DNA of 64,000 bases from the NCBI GenBank assembly GCA_958430865.1, contig CAUDNR010000890.1, forward strand, positions 29,406-93,405. Direction: 5' to 3'. The position numbers and the translations under genes were made by a program. The stretch is from Entrophospora sp. SA101. Taxonomy: Eukaryota > Glomeromycota > Glomeromycetes > Entrophosporales > Entrophosporaceae. Numbering within the stretch: the first letter of the stretch is position 1; every line of letters begins with the position of its first letter. The notes under the pieces are model-generated. The model saw only the letters and a program-made list of their open reading frames with translations, ran no database searches and had not been told where the DNA came from. Positions 50,144-60,612 of this stretch are shown here, piece after piece.

Positions 50144-51828
50144 TATTTAAAAACTCTCTTAATAACTCACCGACCAAGTAAAATCACTATTATAATTCCA
50201 CCAGCAATTACATAAGTTCAAGTATTAGTCCATAAACTTTTTTTCGGAGGATTAACTTGATAATGTTGATATTCTTGCCTCAAATTTTCTATATTGCCAT
50301 TATTTAGTATTCATTCGGATTGAGCGTAATTACCTCTTTTTATTTTTACTAATCACTCAGCTAATTCGGCTTCTTCTAGACCAAGACCAACATTTATTCA
50401 TTCTTGGACTTGTTGATAATTAAAACCTTTATCCATTCATGATTTTATCAAATTAGGCTGATTTTTAAAACCGAGATTAATATTTTTTCATTCTTCCACT
50501 AATAATAATTCTTTTAGTTCGGCTAAACTATATTCTTCATCTTCTTTCAAATTAGGTTCTAAAATATTATATTCTTCTTCGCTAATATTGCTTTCGGTAA
50601 GCCATTCTGCCAGTTTTTTAGTGTCTGATTTCTTTTCTAGGACGATTTTATTGAACTTTTTAATATAATTAGCGGCTTCTTGGTTAATTTGGTCGCTTTG
50701 TCCGGTCGCCTGACCGATAATTCCGGAAAGTCCCGCCCCAAAACGCCCTTCCATATTGGCCGCATTAACAATTACCGAACAATTATGAGTAGCAAAGTTA
50801 GTAATATTGCCCTCTTTTATTTCTATTCCCGCCGCTTTTTCTTTGGGATATTGACTTTTTATTTGTTGTCAAGCATTTTCAAAGATGGTTTTATCTTCTT
50901 TACCATAAGGAACAAATACTATTTTTTTTAATTGTTTTCTTTGGTTAATAGCAGATTTCATAATTATTTCAGCTAATTGTTCTTTGGTTCCGCCAATTGA
51001 AGACAAAAAAATATTACTGCCGATAAAAGGAATGGCTAAACTTTCAATTCCGTTTCTTTCAGCTAAAATAATGCTGTTTTGGGTGGCTGTAATAACGGCT
51101 TTCTGATTAGGTTTGCCTTCATCCTTTTGGCTCAGTGAACCAGGTGCGGCATGAATAATATTAACAATACCCCGACTTTCTAATTCACCGGAACTAGTTA
51201 AAAAGGCTGAGCCACGCGGTAGCATATTATTTTCCGCTACTGTTTTTAAATATTTAGTGCCAACCGAGGAAATTGGTAAAGTTGGTGTTAGTTTGAGTTC
51301 CAGTTCATTTTCTTGGGAAACGAGGGGGTAAAAATAGATTTCAGCAAGGTTTTTATTATTAGGTTTGGTCTTTTCTGGCTCTTTTTCCCGTTCGCTATCA
51401 TTAGAATTATTAGAATTTAAAGAAGAAGTAGAAAAATTGCGGAGATGCCTTTTAGTCGGAATAATTCGTGTTTGACAAATATCGGAATCGCCAAATATTG
51501 AAATGGTTGTTAATCATTCTTTACCATTTATCGAAAGAGAGCTATCTCGTAAAAATCCCGTATCAGATAATATACTGTCAAACCTACCTAAATCATAAAC
51601 ATAACAACAACTTAATTTTGGATTACCTTTAATATTTAAGTGTTTTAATTTCGGGCAATCTCGCACATCTAGCGAAGTTAATTCGTTGTTTTCTACTGAT
51701 AATCTTTCTAGGTTAGCAAAACCTTTTAAATTTAATTCTCCGGTTAAACTACTATCATTTAAATTTAACACAGTGATACCTACTTTATCGGAGTCAAATT
51801 TTTTTAAATATTCTTGGGCTTGGAGCAT
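50143..51828 (-). CDS. LRR protein with circularly permuted macro-like domain, W-repeat and membrane anchor
   Basis: The product is 561 residues in one frame. LRR units are at about 15-95. From about 180 a macro-domain C-terminal half appears (LPRGSAFLTSSGELESRGIV, NIIHAAPG, GIESLAIPFIGSNIF, KKIVFVPYG). Only after it comes the normally N-terminal half (GNITNFATHNCSVIVNAANM and GRFGAGLSGIIGQATG at about 345-370). Macro domains bind ADP-ribose. The W-repeat (QEWINVG, AEWL, WILNNG) and one helix (YVIAGGIIIVILLG) close the protein. Confidence 0.65.
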
Positions 51829-52004
51829 TTATTAATAAGTTTTTTATTCTTTGCTTGTTTTTCTCTTTGTATTTCTCTTTTATAACTATGTTCTAATCTA
51901 ACTAATTTATCTTACTAAAAAGAATTAAAAATAAGAAAAGACAAAAAGGGCAAAATAAGGTTTAATGAGATAATTTTACTTATAAAATAAGTAAAGAGAG
52001 AAAT

Positions 52005-52343
52005 AGAGGTAAAAAAAAACGCTAAACCTCTCCTCTGCTATCTCTCGAAAATGTTAAAATATTTATATAGATGGAATTGTCCCTAACATTTTCATTTATA
52101 GATAGATAATGGGCGAAATCTGCGGTAACTATCCACTCGGCACCAATTCCGAGCATTCAGAGGAGACAATTCAACGTGCTTTACTCTGATATGTTTTATG
52201 GTTGGGTTGTTCGACCAAGATAAGTTGAATATTATCTTGTTTGGAATATCGATACTCTCGCTCATTTTTTTATCAATGTCGTGGTTGACATCACAGAGAA
52301 AAATGAATAATCTCTGTGATAAGTTAGTTAAATTTTTCTAACT
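52005..52343. ncRNA. Candidate structured RNA, about 340 nt, strand unknown
   Basis: Six non-overlapping perfect stems lie in a row: 52005-52010/52026-52031, 52047-52056/52084-52093 (10 bp), 52136-52140/52149-52153, 52157-52162/52184-52189, 52216-52223/52232-52239 and 52290-52299/52311-52320 (10 bp), with a seventh at 52322-52327/52338-52343. No protein gene of the local style fits; one plus-strand frame (52110 onward) is open for about 75 codons under code 4 but has an atypical composition. I do not find RNase P, tmRNA or SRP signatures. Confidence 0.5.
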
Positions 52344-52651
52344 AGTTTATCAAAAAGGTTATTTAAAATCTATTTTGCCTTAAAAATTAATTATATCATT
52401 AGAGAGTATAATTAATACTAAATACGAGTGGTTTATTATAACTTCTAACTTACTCTAAAAGGTTTCTGTCTTTTTCGGTTAGTTGTTTTTGGGATTGGTT
52501 CCTGCTCTCTAATAATGACAATCCATTATTTCTAACAAGAGCAACATAAATATTGTATTCCCTAATCCGATTTCATAGGTCGGATTAGTGGGAGTAATGA
52601 ATAACTTCCCAAAAAAAGTAATATTTTTTCGTTATTACCTTTATTCGAAAG
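52344..52651. other. Intergenic region with one long hairpin and short frames
   Basis: CTAATCCGA and TCGGATTAG (52562-52570/52580-52588) form a 9-bp stem. On the minus strand an open frame without ATG (RIREYNIYVALVRNNGLSLL) ends in ESRNQSQKQLTEKDRNLLE; it may be a gene remnant. Nothing else is recognisable. Confidence 0.35.
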
Positions 52652-52888
52652 TTAGTTTTCTTGGTTTTTTCATTCTTTTGTCATTTGAATATGAACCAAA
52701 AACAAAAATTCTTCTAGTTCCCTTAACCTTTCTTTAATTTCATTCTTGCGAGTTTGACATTGAATTACAGTTTCAATACTTTTTAATTCCTCTTCTAAAA
52801 ATTTCTTTTCAGTTAGAATATTTTTTTTTCCGTGAGGTTTCCGCTTTTGATTATATTTCTCTGTATAAATTGCTTTATATTTAATATT
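52652..52888 (-). pseudogene. Truncated coiled-coil ORF without start codon
   Basis: An open frame of 78 residues (YNQKRKPHGKKNILTEKKFL, IETVIQCQTRKNEIKERLRE) bounded upstream by TAA and lacking ATG, GTG or TTG near its 5' end. It is helical and charged. Either a 5'-truncated gene or one starting at an unusual codon. Confidence 0.35.
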
Positions 52889-52923
52889 TTATAATTATAA
52901 TGATATCCGTATAAACATTTTTT

Positions 52924-53217
52924 TTAAAAAGGTAGTTTTTCTTTTTTTCTACTTCGCAAAAGGCTCATGTAATTTCGCATAGTTGCTCGCTTGGTGTGAT
53001 TAAGAACATTTTTTAAATACTCATTTTTGTCTTCGTGAAATAAAACATAAAGGCATTTATCGCAAATATATTTGCTTTCGTTTTCTTTATTATCGGTTCA
53101 TCATTCCCAGTTATTTCTATCTGAATATTTTTTTCGTGGAGGAATATACTTAACTATTACTATTTTTTGGCATTGAAAACAATTAACCTTTAAATCTTCT
53201 TGTTTTTTAGCGGTCAT
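52924..53217 (-). CDS. Small zinc-binding protein (two CxxC)
   Basis: The product is 97 residues. CFQCQKIVIV and YICDKCLYVLFHEDK supply two CxxC knuckles, as in small zinc ribbons. The C-terminal tail is basic (RSRKKEKLPF). It lies 11 nt downstream of the protease gene and on the same strand. The function is unknown. Confidence 0.55.
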
Positions 53218-53228
53218 ATGTTATTAAT

Positions 53229-54632
53229 TTAGTTTTTTACAATATATCTTTCTCGCAATTCTTTTCGTTCTTGGGGAAAATCAAACTCTCCTAATTCTAC
53301 CACACTCAATTCATTATCAGAAATATCATATTCAGTTTCATATCTCTCAATTATTCGCTGGATTATGGCGATTATGGCTACTCCGCAATCATAAAAGTTA
53401 TTTTGTTTAACAGTATCAATAAATTTCAAGTGTTTGTCTAAATCGGGTTCGTTTATTTGTAATATTTGTGTTAATAACTCATTAACTAATGGTTCCACAT
53501 ATTTATGGTTGGGCGAACTTTTCAGCGTGTCATAATGGTAAAAAATTCTAGTGGCTCGCTCATAAACTAATAAACTTCAATGGAAATTAGGATTATTGAC
53601 TGGAATAAACACTAATTCTCCTTCAAAACTAGTTAGTTCATTTAGCAAAATGGGAAAAGACATAAATCCACCGGCTTGTTTATCTTTCCCCGCTTCCTTA
53701 ACATACATAAAATTCATGGCTTCTAAGAATTTATAATCAGAATTAGGAGTAATTGAGTATTCTTGCTTAATTTGCTGAATGGCTCAGTCTATTTCAAAAT
53801 CGCTTAGTCATCTTTTTTCTTTAAATCATTCTTTTTTGTCCTCTTTTCAACTGGGGTTCTTTTTTAATTCCTTTTCTCAGTCTTGAGCCAACCCTTTTAA
53901 TTTCTGATAGATATGATTACTTTCATCTTGGTGTCCTTTTAGCAAAAATTGGAGAGTGCCTAATTGAATATTCTCAGCAACTTCATCATCATTGTTTTCT
54001 AATAAGTGAATACAACCTATACAATTTTGGTGGAAAGAATTATCGGCAAGAGCTTGTTCTTTTCATTCTTGTAGATAGGCGATTATTTTCTTTTTTATCT
54101 GTCCGGTAGCAGATAATTCTTTTTTTGGTTCTTTATTTTTCTTGGTTTCTTGAACTCATTGCTGATATAAAGATTGTAATTTTTGATAATTCTTAGTTAA
54201 TTTCTCTTCTTTTGTCTCTGGTTCTTCCCAAATTTCATCATCCGCTGTTTCGTAACCATCATCCGAATCAGAGTCCGATATCGGTTCTTTCGGTTCCTTT
54301 TCCTGATGATTAGTTAATAATTCTTTGACTGTGGCTAATTGTTGACTATTATTCAAATCCGAATTATTTAAGTTTTTGACGGTAGTTTTAATAGCGTTTT
54401 TAGTATCCCCTTGACTATTGGTTTGTCAATTGTCTAAACAGATTAATATTTCGGTTTTTAGTTCTTCTACTTTTTTATTTTCATTTTTTTCACTATTTTC
54501 TTGGTTAGGAATATTTTGAGTTGGAGAGTTATTTTTCTTTTTTCAGTAAAAAAAGCCACAAGTTCCTCCTATTATAGTAATTATTATTATTAATATTAAA
54601 GAGAATTTTTTTAGATAGTGGAACATAAACAT
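53229..54632 (-). CDS. Ulp1/SENP-like (C48) cysteine protease with N-terminal membrane anchor
   Basis: The product is 467 residues. The peptidase core shows H351 (NFHWSLLVY), D368 (HYDTL), Q410 and C416 (KQNNFYDCGVAIIAI). The spacing of 17 and 48 residues is close to yeast Ulp1 (His514, Asp531, Cys580). Ulp1 enzymes cleave SUMO from proteins; bacteria have no SUMO, so the target would be host or a novel tag. The N terminus has a helix (FSLILIIIITIIGGTCGFFY) that would act as signal anchor. An acidic linker (SDSDSDDGYETADDE) and helical region lie between. Ten or more TGA-Trp codons show long residence in this genome. Confidence 0.85.
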
Positions 54633-54634
54633 AA

Positions 54635-55498
54635 TTAAAAACCTTTTTTCGCTCACTTATAACCAAATCAGCCTCCCACTAAAATAACAACAGCAATTAT
54701 CCCTCAGAAAAAGTAAGTTCCATATGGAATTGGTTCGGATTGCTTATTTTTTTCTTCGTTTAATAATTGGTCAGTTGCTATTTTGGTCTGTAAGTTCTCA
54801 TTTTCTTTCGTTAACTTGTTAACATTGGCTTCTTGCTGGGATAAATTGTTAGTTAAATTAGATAATTGTTGTTTTAATTTTTCATTCTCTTGGGTTAGTT
54901 TGTTAACCTCTTCCGATTTATTTTCTTGGTTTTTAAGTTGATTTTCCAAAGATATTAAGGAACTTCTAATTTCTTGGGATTTTTTTTGCTCTTTTTTAAT
55001 GTTTTCTCTTAGGTCTTGGCTTTCTTGGCGATTTTTCTTAATAAAATTATTGAAATAACTAATTCTATCTTTGAGGGTTTGTTTTTCTGGTTGGGGAGTG
55101 CTGGGAGTAAGAGCTAATTCAGTTTTAATATTATCTAACTGTTTCATTAGTTCTTGGTATTCAGTTTCTAAACCGGCCACTTTATCTTTTTCGGTTTGAA
55201 GTTCAATTTTTAATTGTTCTATTTGTTGGTCTTTATGATATAATTGTGAGTAAATAAAAGAATTTGATGGCGAGGGAGTATTTTCCCTTTGCTCTTGGAG
55301 TTCTACCCAATCTTCAATAACTTTGATATATTTAGCCTGCTCTTCTTGGGAAATAGTGCTAGCAAAGTCAGCATAAACAAAAAGATTTTCCAGGTCAGCA
55401 TTTTTAGTTTCCAGAAAATTTAAATAAGTATCCCATTTATCTAATCCCTCTTTTCTTTCTTCGTTGGCATTTAGTCAGGTTTTAAAGTCGGTTAACAT
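54635..55498 (-). CDS. Coiled-coil protein with C-terminal membrane anchor
   Basis: The product is 287 residues. An N-terminal domain of about 110 residues (MLTDFKTWLNANEERKEGLD) resembles that of the gene at 55765. A coiled coil runs from about 120 to 250, and the final helix is GIIAVVILVGGWFGYKW. Its stop lies 2 nt before the protease start, so the two are probably cotranscribed. The small ORF upstream (55492) overlaps its start at an A12 tract. Confidence 0.65.
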
Positions 55499-55701
55499 AT
55501 TTTTTTTTTTTGTTCTTCTTCTTGGTCTACTTTTGTTTTTCATTTAAAAAGCAATCTTTCAAAATCGCTACTATTTTCATTACTCCTATTTAATCAGTCT
55601 TCAAATTCTTCTTGTAATAATGTAAGCATATAATTTTCATACTTCAACTTATTAGCAATACTTATATCTTTTCAAAATTTATCTATATTATACTTAGTCA
55701 T
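55492..55701 (-). CDS. Small ORF, likely detached N-terminal module of the coiled-coil protein
   Basis: The product is 69 residues (MTKYNIDKFWKDISIANKLK, then EEFEDWLNRSNENSSDF). It runs into an A12 tract and ends 7 bases past the start codon of the next gene. With 13 A the two frames would be continuous. It may thus be the true N terminus of the protein at 54635. Confidence 0.5.
55500..55511 (-). repeat. A12 tract at the junction of two overlapping frames
   Basis: Twelve A on the coding strand. The upstream frame ends 7 nt later, while the downstream ATG lies directly after the tract; one more A fuses the frames. Confidence 0.7.
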
Positions 55702-55764
55702 AATCACTTTATTTGTTGAACCATTTTTGGTGTTTATTTTCCATTTGGAGCATATTGCGGAACA

Positions 55765-57393
55765 TTAATAATTTTTAATTTTTCTAATCAATCATCAAAT
55801 AGCGATAACCACTATTCCTATCCCGCCCGTTCACAGAAGAGGTTTTTTATATTTTTGCCAAAAACTCTCTTTTATTTCTTCTAATTCTTCGGCTAATTCC
55901 ACTTCTTTTTTTTGAAAATCTTTTATTTTCTGTTCTAATTCTTCTTCTCTCAGTTTAAGTTGGCCTAATTCATCTTTTAGTTCTTTATGTTTTTTGTCCC
56001 ACTGCTGAGATTTTTGTTTTTCAGTAGTTAGTTGCTGTTTTAAGCGAATTATCTCGGTATCTTTACTATTATCTTTTTCTAATTCTTGGATACGGGCTTC
56101 TAATTCCATTATTTTAGTTTGGGACGCTAAGAAATTAGTTTCTAAATCTTTAATTTTCTCTTGGGCGGTTTCTAATTCTTCTTCTAATTTTTCCTTTTCT
56201 TCCTCTAATTTAGTTAGTTCTTCGGTTTTGGCAGTAATTATTTTTTGACAGTTAGTTAAATTCTCTTCACTAGTTCTTAAAATTTGCTGATAATTTTTTA
56301 TCTTTTCTTGCTGTTCAGTAATAGTAGTTTCTTTATTTTTTAACTCTTGGTCTTTTTGTTGGAGTAAATTGGCTTTAATTTCATTTTCTAGTTTAGTTTG
56401 GGCTTCTTTTCGTTCGCTCTCTGATAACTTTTTAGTTAGGTCTTCACATTGCTGGGCAAGTAAGCCACTAGATACAGCCAGAGCAGTTAGTTGGGTTTCT
56501 AGTTCTTGGTTTTTGGTGGTTAATTGTTGAATTTGAGTAGTTAATTGGTCTCGTTCTTGTTGCGAAGATTGTAGGTCAGTTTGGTTTTTCTGTAATTGGT
56601 TTTTTAAATCAGTGATTTCTTGCCGTAATTTAGCAGTGGAGGCAGTTGATTGTTGTCGAAGGGTGGTTAATTCTTGTTCTTTGGCTTTTAATTCCTTAAT
56701 TATTAATACTACTTCTTCAGTATTCTTAGCAATAACCTTGAAGATATCACCGAAATTGTTAATAACATCACCAATATGCTCATTAAAATCAATTGTTTGT
56801 ATTTGTTGTAATTCTTCCGAAAATTCCCTAATTTGCTTAACATAATTTTCATAATCTTCTTCTTTTTTTTCTTCTCTTTTTAATCACAAAAAGTTATCAA
56901 TTTTTTTTAATACTGCTATTTCTGCCGCAGAAAGTTGATTTTTGCTTAATTCTTTAATTTTTATTTCTAAACTTTCTCTTGCCTGCTGGCTTTTAGTTAG
57001 TTCATTTTTTAACTGGTCTAATTGTTGGCGATTATTATCAATAGTGTTTTGGTAGTCTTGGAGCTTAGCTTCTAAGTGGGTTTTTTCTTTTTTTAGTTGG
57101 GTGAAGTCTTCTTTTTTGTCTAATAAAATAGTGTAAGGAAAAAAACAAGAATCATAGCCAATCATCATTTCATGTCTGCATCACCTATTATGAATTTCAA
57201 AATATCTGCCAATATTGGTTGGTGCATCGTTAGTATTTCAAATAAAGTCAAAAGCCCTAACAAAGAAAAAAGTATTTAGAGCATTATCATCATCATTAAT
57301 AGCAATAAAAAATTTCTCCCAATTTGGCAAACTCTTTTTCCTGATGGGGTCTGCTTCTAATCAGTTTATAAATTCTTGTCTGGGGTTTGTCAT
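55765..57393 (-). CDS. Long coiled-coil protein with C-terminal membrane anchor
   Basis: The product is 542 residues. The N-terminal domain (MTNPRQEFINWLEADPIRKK, then FFVRAFDFIWNTNDAP) resembles that of the protein at 54635. From about 95 to 510 almost the whole chain is heptad-patterned coiled coil rich in E, K, Q and L. One helix ends it (GIGIVVIAIWWLI). SMC-like ATPase motifs are absent, so it is a tether or scaffold rather than an SMC protein. Its start overlaps the upstream ORF at 57366. Confidence 0.65.
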
Positions 57394-57554
57394 ATTATTT
57401 TGTTCTCTCTTTTCCTCCAACTGTTCTTGTTTTTTTTTTTTTTTCGTTCTTCTTCTTCTTCTTCTGTCTTTAGTTCTTGCATAAGTGAAAGAATATCGTC
57501 ATTATTAGTCATATAGGGAAAAACCTTTAAAAATAATTCATAATTTTTTTTCAT
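57366..57554 (-). CDS. Small ORF, likely detached N-terminal module of the long coiled-coil protein
   Basis: The product is 62 residues (MKKNYELFLKVFPYMTNNDD, LSLMQELKTEEEEERKKKK). After an A15 tract the frame turns into an unusual sequence, whereas the frame one base away reads KQEQLEEKREQNN straight into the ATG at 57393. Sixteen A would fuse the two ORFs. It overlaps the 3' end of the LRR gene at 57527 by 28 nt. Confidence 0.5.
57430..57444 (-). repeat. A15 tract at the junction of two overlapping frames
   Basis: Fifteen A on the coding strand. The situation is the same as at 55500: the downstream frame is reached by gain of one base. Confidence 0.7.
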
Positions 57555-58885
57555 CCTCACCAACCTAAACCTGCTACTGCTAAAATAGCCAAGCCAATTA
57601 AGCCCCATTTTCGGTAATTAGTAGTTGGAGGTTTTTTTTCCTCTTCTTCGGTTTGGGTTTCCATACTCTTAGTTTCCGATTTAGTCCTTAATTGCTTAAT
57701 AGTTTGCTCTAATTGTGAAATATATTCGTTTTTGTCCGTCAAAAGTTTAGTAATTTCTTCTTTTAACTTCTTAATTTCTGAACCATGATTATCAACCAAG
57801 TCTTTAATTTCCGTTTCCAATTCCTTAATTTTGTCTTGGTATTGCTGCTCATTGGTAGCATAAGTGGTTAATCTTTTTGTTAATTCCTCATTCTTTTGCT
57901 CATATTCCTTTGAATCAGCGAAAACAGTTTCTAACGATTCTTTGAAAAGGCGGTTTTTTTCTTCCAAATTTCGCCGTTGGGTTTCAGTCTTTTTTAAAGA
58001 ATTTAATAATTGACTAATATCTTCTTTTTGTTTTTGGGTTATATCTTGTAATTCAGTAATTTTTTCTTTTATCTTGTCAACGCTCGGCAAAGAGGGTTTT
58101 TGCCCAGCATCAATACTGGCACGGATTGGTTTAAAGACTTCCTCTAATTCCAGCAATTTTTTTTGAAAGGTAGCGGCAGGGTCTTCTTCACCGGCTATTT
58201 TTCTTAATACTTCCCGCTGGATTAAAGTTAATTCATATTGAATATACATAGAATTAGACTTTTGAAAACTGCGAGCATAATTATTAATTACCTTTTCATA
58301 TTGTTCGTTTTTTTGTCCTTCCACTAATTCATTCTGTTTAATCAAGGCTCTTGCCAACGCGGTTTGACTTAATTGTTCCACTGCATATTCGTCTAAGGAA
58401 GTGAGACCACCACCAATTATACTATGGTAATCAGCATCCCCTTCCATTTCAAAATCATAATTATTAATAAAATCATCTAAATCACTAATATCTACCAACT
58501 TCATTATTTCGGGACTAAGCAAGTCGGGGTATTGATTCTCTACATCCTTATAATAATTTCATCTTTTAATTCAAAATTCTCTTTTAGTTTGGTCGGGTAA
58601 CGGATTTTTCTTAATTTGCCCGAAAGTAAGGTTATCCAAACCATCAATATTTAATTCGCTTAATTTATTATTACTAATATCCAAATAAGTAATTTGTTGG
58701 GGATTTAACAAAGTTAGTTTGGTTAAATTGTTATTAGAAATGTCTAGTCTTTTTAAGTTATCAAATCCTAAACCGGTAAAATCTAATTCCCCAGTTAATT
58801 TTAAATTAGCCAAATTAAGTTGTTCCACGTTTTTTCGGTCTCCCTTTTTAAGATAATTGCTTGCTAAATAAACTCCGATATCCAT
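57527..58885 (-). CDS. LRR and coiled-coil protein with C-terminal membrane anchor
   Basis: The product is 452 residues in one frame. LRR units occupy about 20-95 (NLKRLDISNNNLTKLTLLNP, ITYLDISNNKLSELNIDGL). A helical middle domain follows, then a coiled coil at about 265-390 and a terminal helix (KWGLIGLAILAVAGLGWWGW). It starts 4 nt after the stop of the upstream LRR gene and overlaps the next downstream ORF by 28 nt, so the set is one operon. Confidence 0.7.
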
Positions 58886-58889
58886 AAAA

Positions 58890-59849
58890 TTAATTTAAAA
58901 ATTTCCTCCCTCAGTAATAGAGACCGCCAATTATTAAGAATATTGCTATTCAAATTAGTGAGGTTTTATATTCTTTTCATCAGCTATTAGCGGAAGAAGT
59001 GGGGATTTGATTTTCCTGATTATTTTCCCGCAAATTTAATTCTTCTTCTTTTTCATTTAATTGCCGATTTAATTCGCTAATGGTTTCTTGCGAAACTCGT
59101 AATTTGCTTTTTTGCTCGGCTTGGTTTTCGGTTCAATTAGTTCGGGCTTGGTCTAATTCGGCTTTTATTTTATCATGGTTAGCTTGAACTACCGCTAAGG
59201 ATTTTTTTAAGCGATTAATCTCAAATCTTTCATTGACTGAGTTTTTTTGTAAACCTTGGATTATCTGCACTAATTCATTTAAGTCCAGTGGATTGTGAAG
59301 TAAATTCATTTTAATTTGACTATCAGCTCAGTTTATCTTAACTTGTTGCGGACTAGAAATGCTATTATTAGCGGCTTGAATATTTTTAATGCCGGCGGGG
59401 GTTTTTATGCCTCGCAAAAAGTTATGACTACAATTAACTTGCTCCAAATTAGGGAAAATAGTTAAGTCGAGAATGCCAGTTAATTTTTTATTTTCTAAGT
59501 CAAGAAATTGAACTTCGTGGCGTCAATCAGGAGTATACTCACGATTAAGATATTCCATAGCATCCGTTCATTCGCCAGTAATTTTGGTCGGATTTAATTT
59601 AGCTCCCTCCTTAATAATAACTTCTTCAGCAAAAGTCGCTTCCAACGGTATTTCTCCCTCCTCAAATTTTCGGTAATTTAAACCTTGTAATCAACTTAAT
59701 GGAACTAATTCTTGTTCGGAAGAATAAACTAAATTGGCGTTAAATTCCTCTTTCTTATCTTGGTAAATTACGGGAATTTTGATAGTTTTGGATTGGGAGG
59801 AAAAATACAGCATACCAGATTTGTCAATTAAAAAAGTGTAAATTGCCAT
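58890..59849 (-). CDS. LRR-like and coiled-coil protein with C-terminal membrane anchor
   Basis: The product is 319 residues. An N-terminal beta-rich domain (MAIYTFLIDKSGMLYFSSQS) of about 110 residues precedes degenerate LRRs (VQFLDLENKKLTGILDLTIF, LEQVNCSHNFLRGIKT). A coiled coil at about 215-275 and a helix (LIWIAIFLIIGGLYYW) follow. It belongs to the same family-level architecture as the next gene but has a distinct N-terminal domain. Confidence 0.65.
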
Positions 59850-59861
59850 TGTCGCATCACA

Positions 59862-60608
59862 TTAGAATAGTCATTTTTTTAGTAAGTATAGGGAAACCGA
59901 GGCCACTAAGATTACTAATCCGATAATTCCATACTTAACTAAATTACTATTGCTGGGAGGTGGATTATTGTTATCATCATTATTCTGCTGTTGTTGATGA
60001 TTATTGGTTAAATTTAAATCTCGCAATAAGCTATCAATACCCTCTTTTTCGGCTCCTAACTTACCTTGGTGAAATTTACTTAAAGTTTCGTATTTATTTA
60101 ATCAATTTTGACAGTCATTTTTCAACAAATATTTTTCGTTAATTGAGTCAGCATCTTTACCTAGATATTCTGTGGTTTTTCTTTCTAATTCTTCTTTTAG
60201 GCTTACTTCGCGGAGATACATTTGGTGAATTTTCGCTAGAATATCAAAATTGTGTTTACTAATTGTCTCTTTAATGCTGTTCTTTTTGCCAAAACAGACT
60301 TCATTGGGATTAGGAAACATTGCGCTTCAACTTTTATCACTTTTTTCTTCATCTTCTTCACTAAAAAAATCTGGTAAGTCATAATATTCATTACTATTTC
60401 GACTATCTATTACATATTTCGAAAGATTAGAATAATAACCATCAATACTCAAAAATAATTTTTCAAACTCACTAACCAAATCCCGATAATTTTCCTGAGG
60501 AAATTTGCTTTGGATGGGGTCGCGAACTGAATAATAAGTAAATCCGCCACTAGGAGTTGCATCCAGAACCTGGTCTAATATTCATTCTTTATAGTCATTT
60601 CAAGTCAT
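59862..60608 (-). CDS. Hypothetical tail-anchored protein
   Basis: The product is 248 residues. MTWNDYKEWILDQVLDATPS begins an acidic helical domain. A coiled-coil-like stretch follows near 125-190, then a Q/N-rich linker (NNHQQQQNNDDNNNPPPSNS) and a helix (YGIIGLVILVASVSLYLL). It has no LRR. Its N-terminal W..Y..W pattern recurs in the gene at 60613. Confidence 0.6.
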
Positions 60609-60612
60609 AGCT

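Noticed and set aside
52110..52337. Plus-strand frame of about 75 codons starting MGEICGNYPLGT
   Set aside because: It is open under code 4 but its Cys, Ser, Arg and Trp-rich composition differs from all genes here, and the same DNA is explained better by consecutive perfect hairpins.
52005..52343. RNase P RNA or tmRNA
   Set aside because: I do not find GAGGAAAGTC and ACAGAA (RNase P), nor a tRNA-like T arm with encoded CCA (tmRNA).
55765..57393. SMC or Rad50-type ATPase
   Set aside because: The chain is coiled coil throughout, but no Walker A, signature or Walker B motif is present and it ends in a membrane helix.
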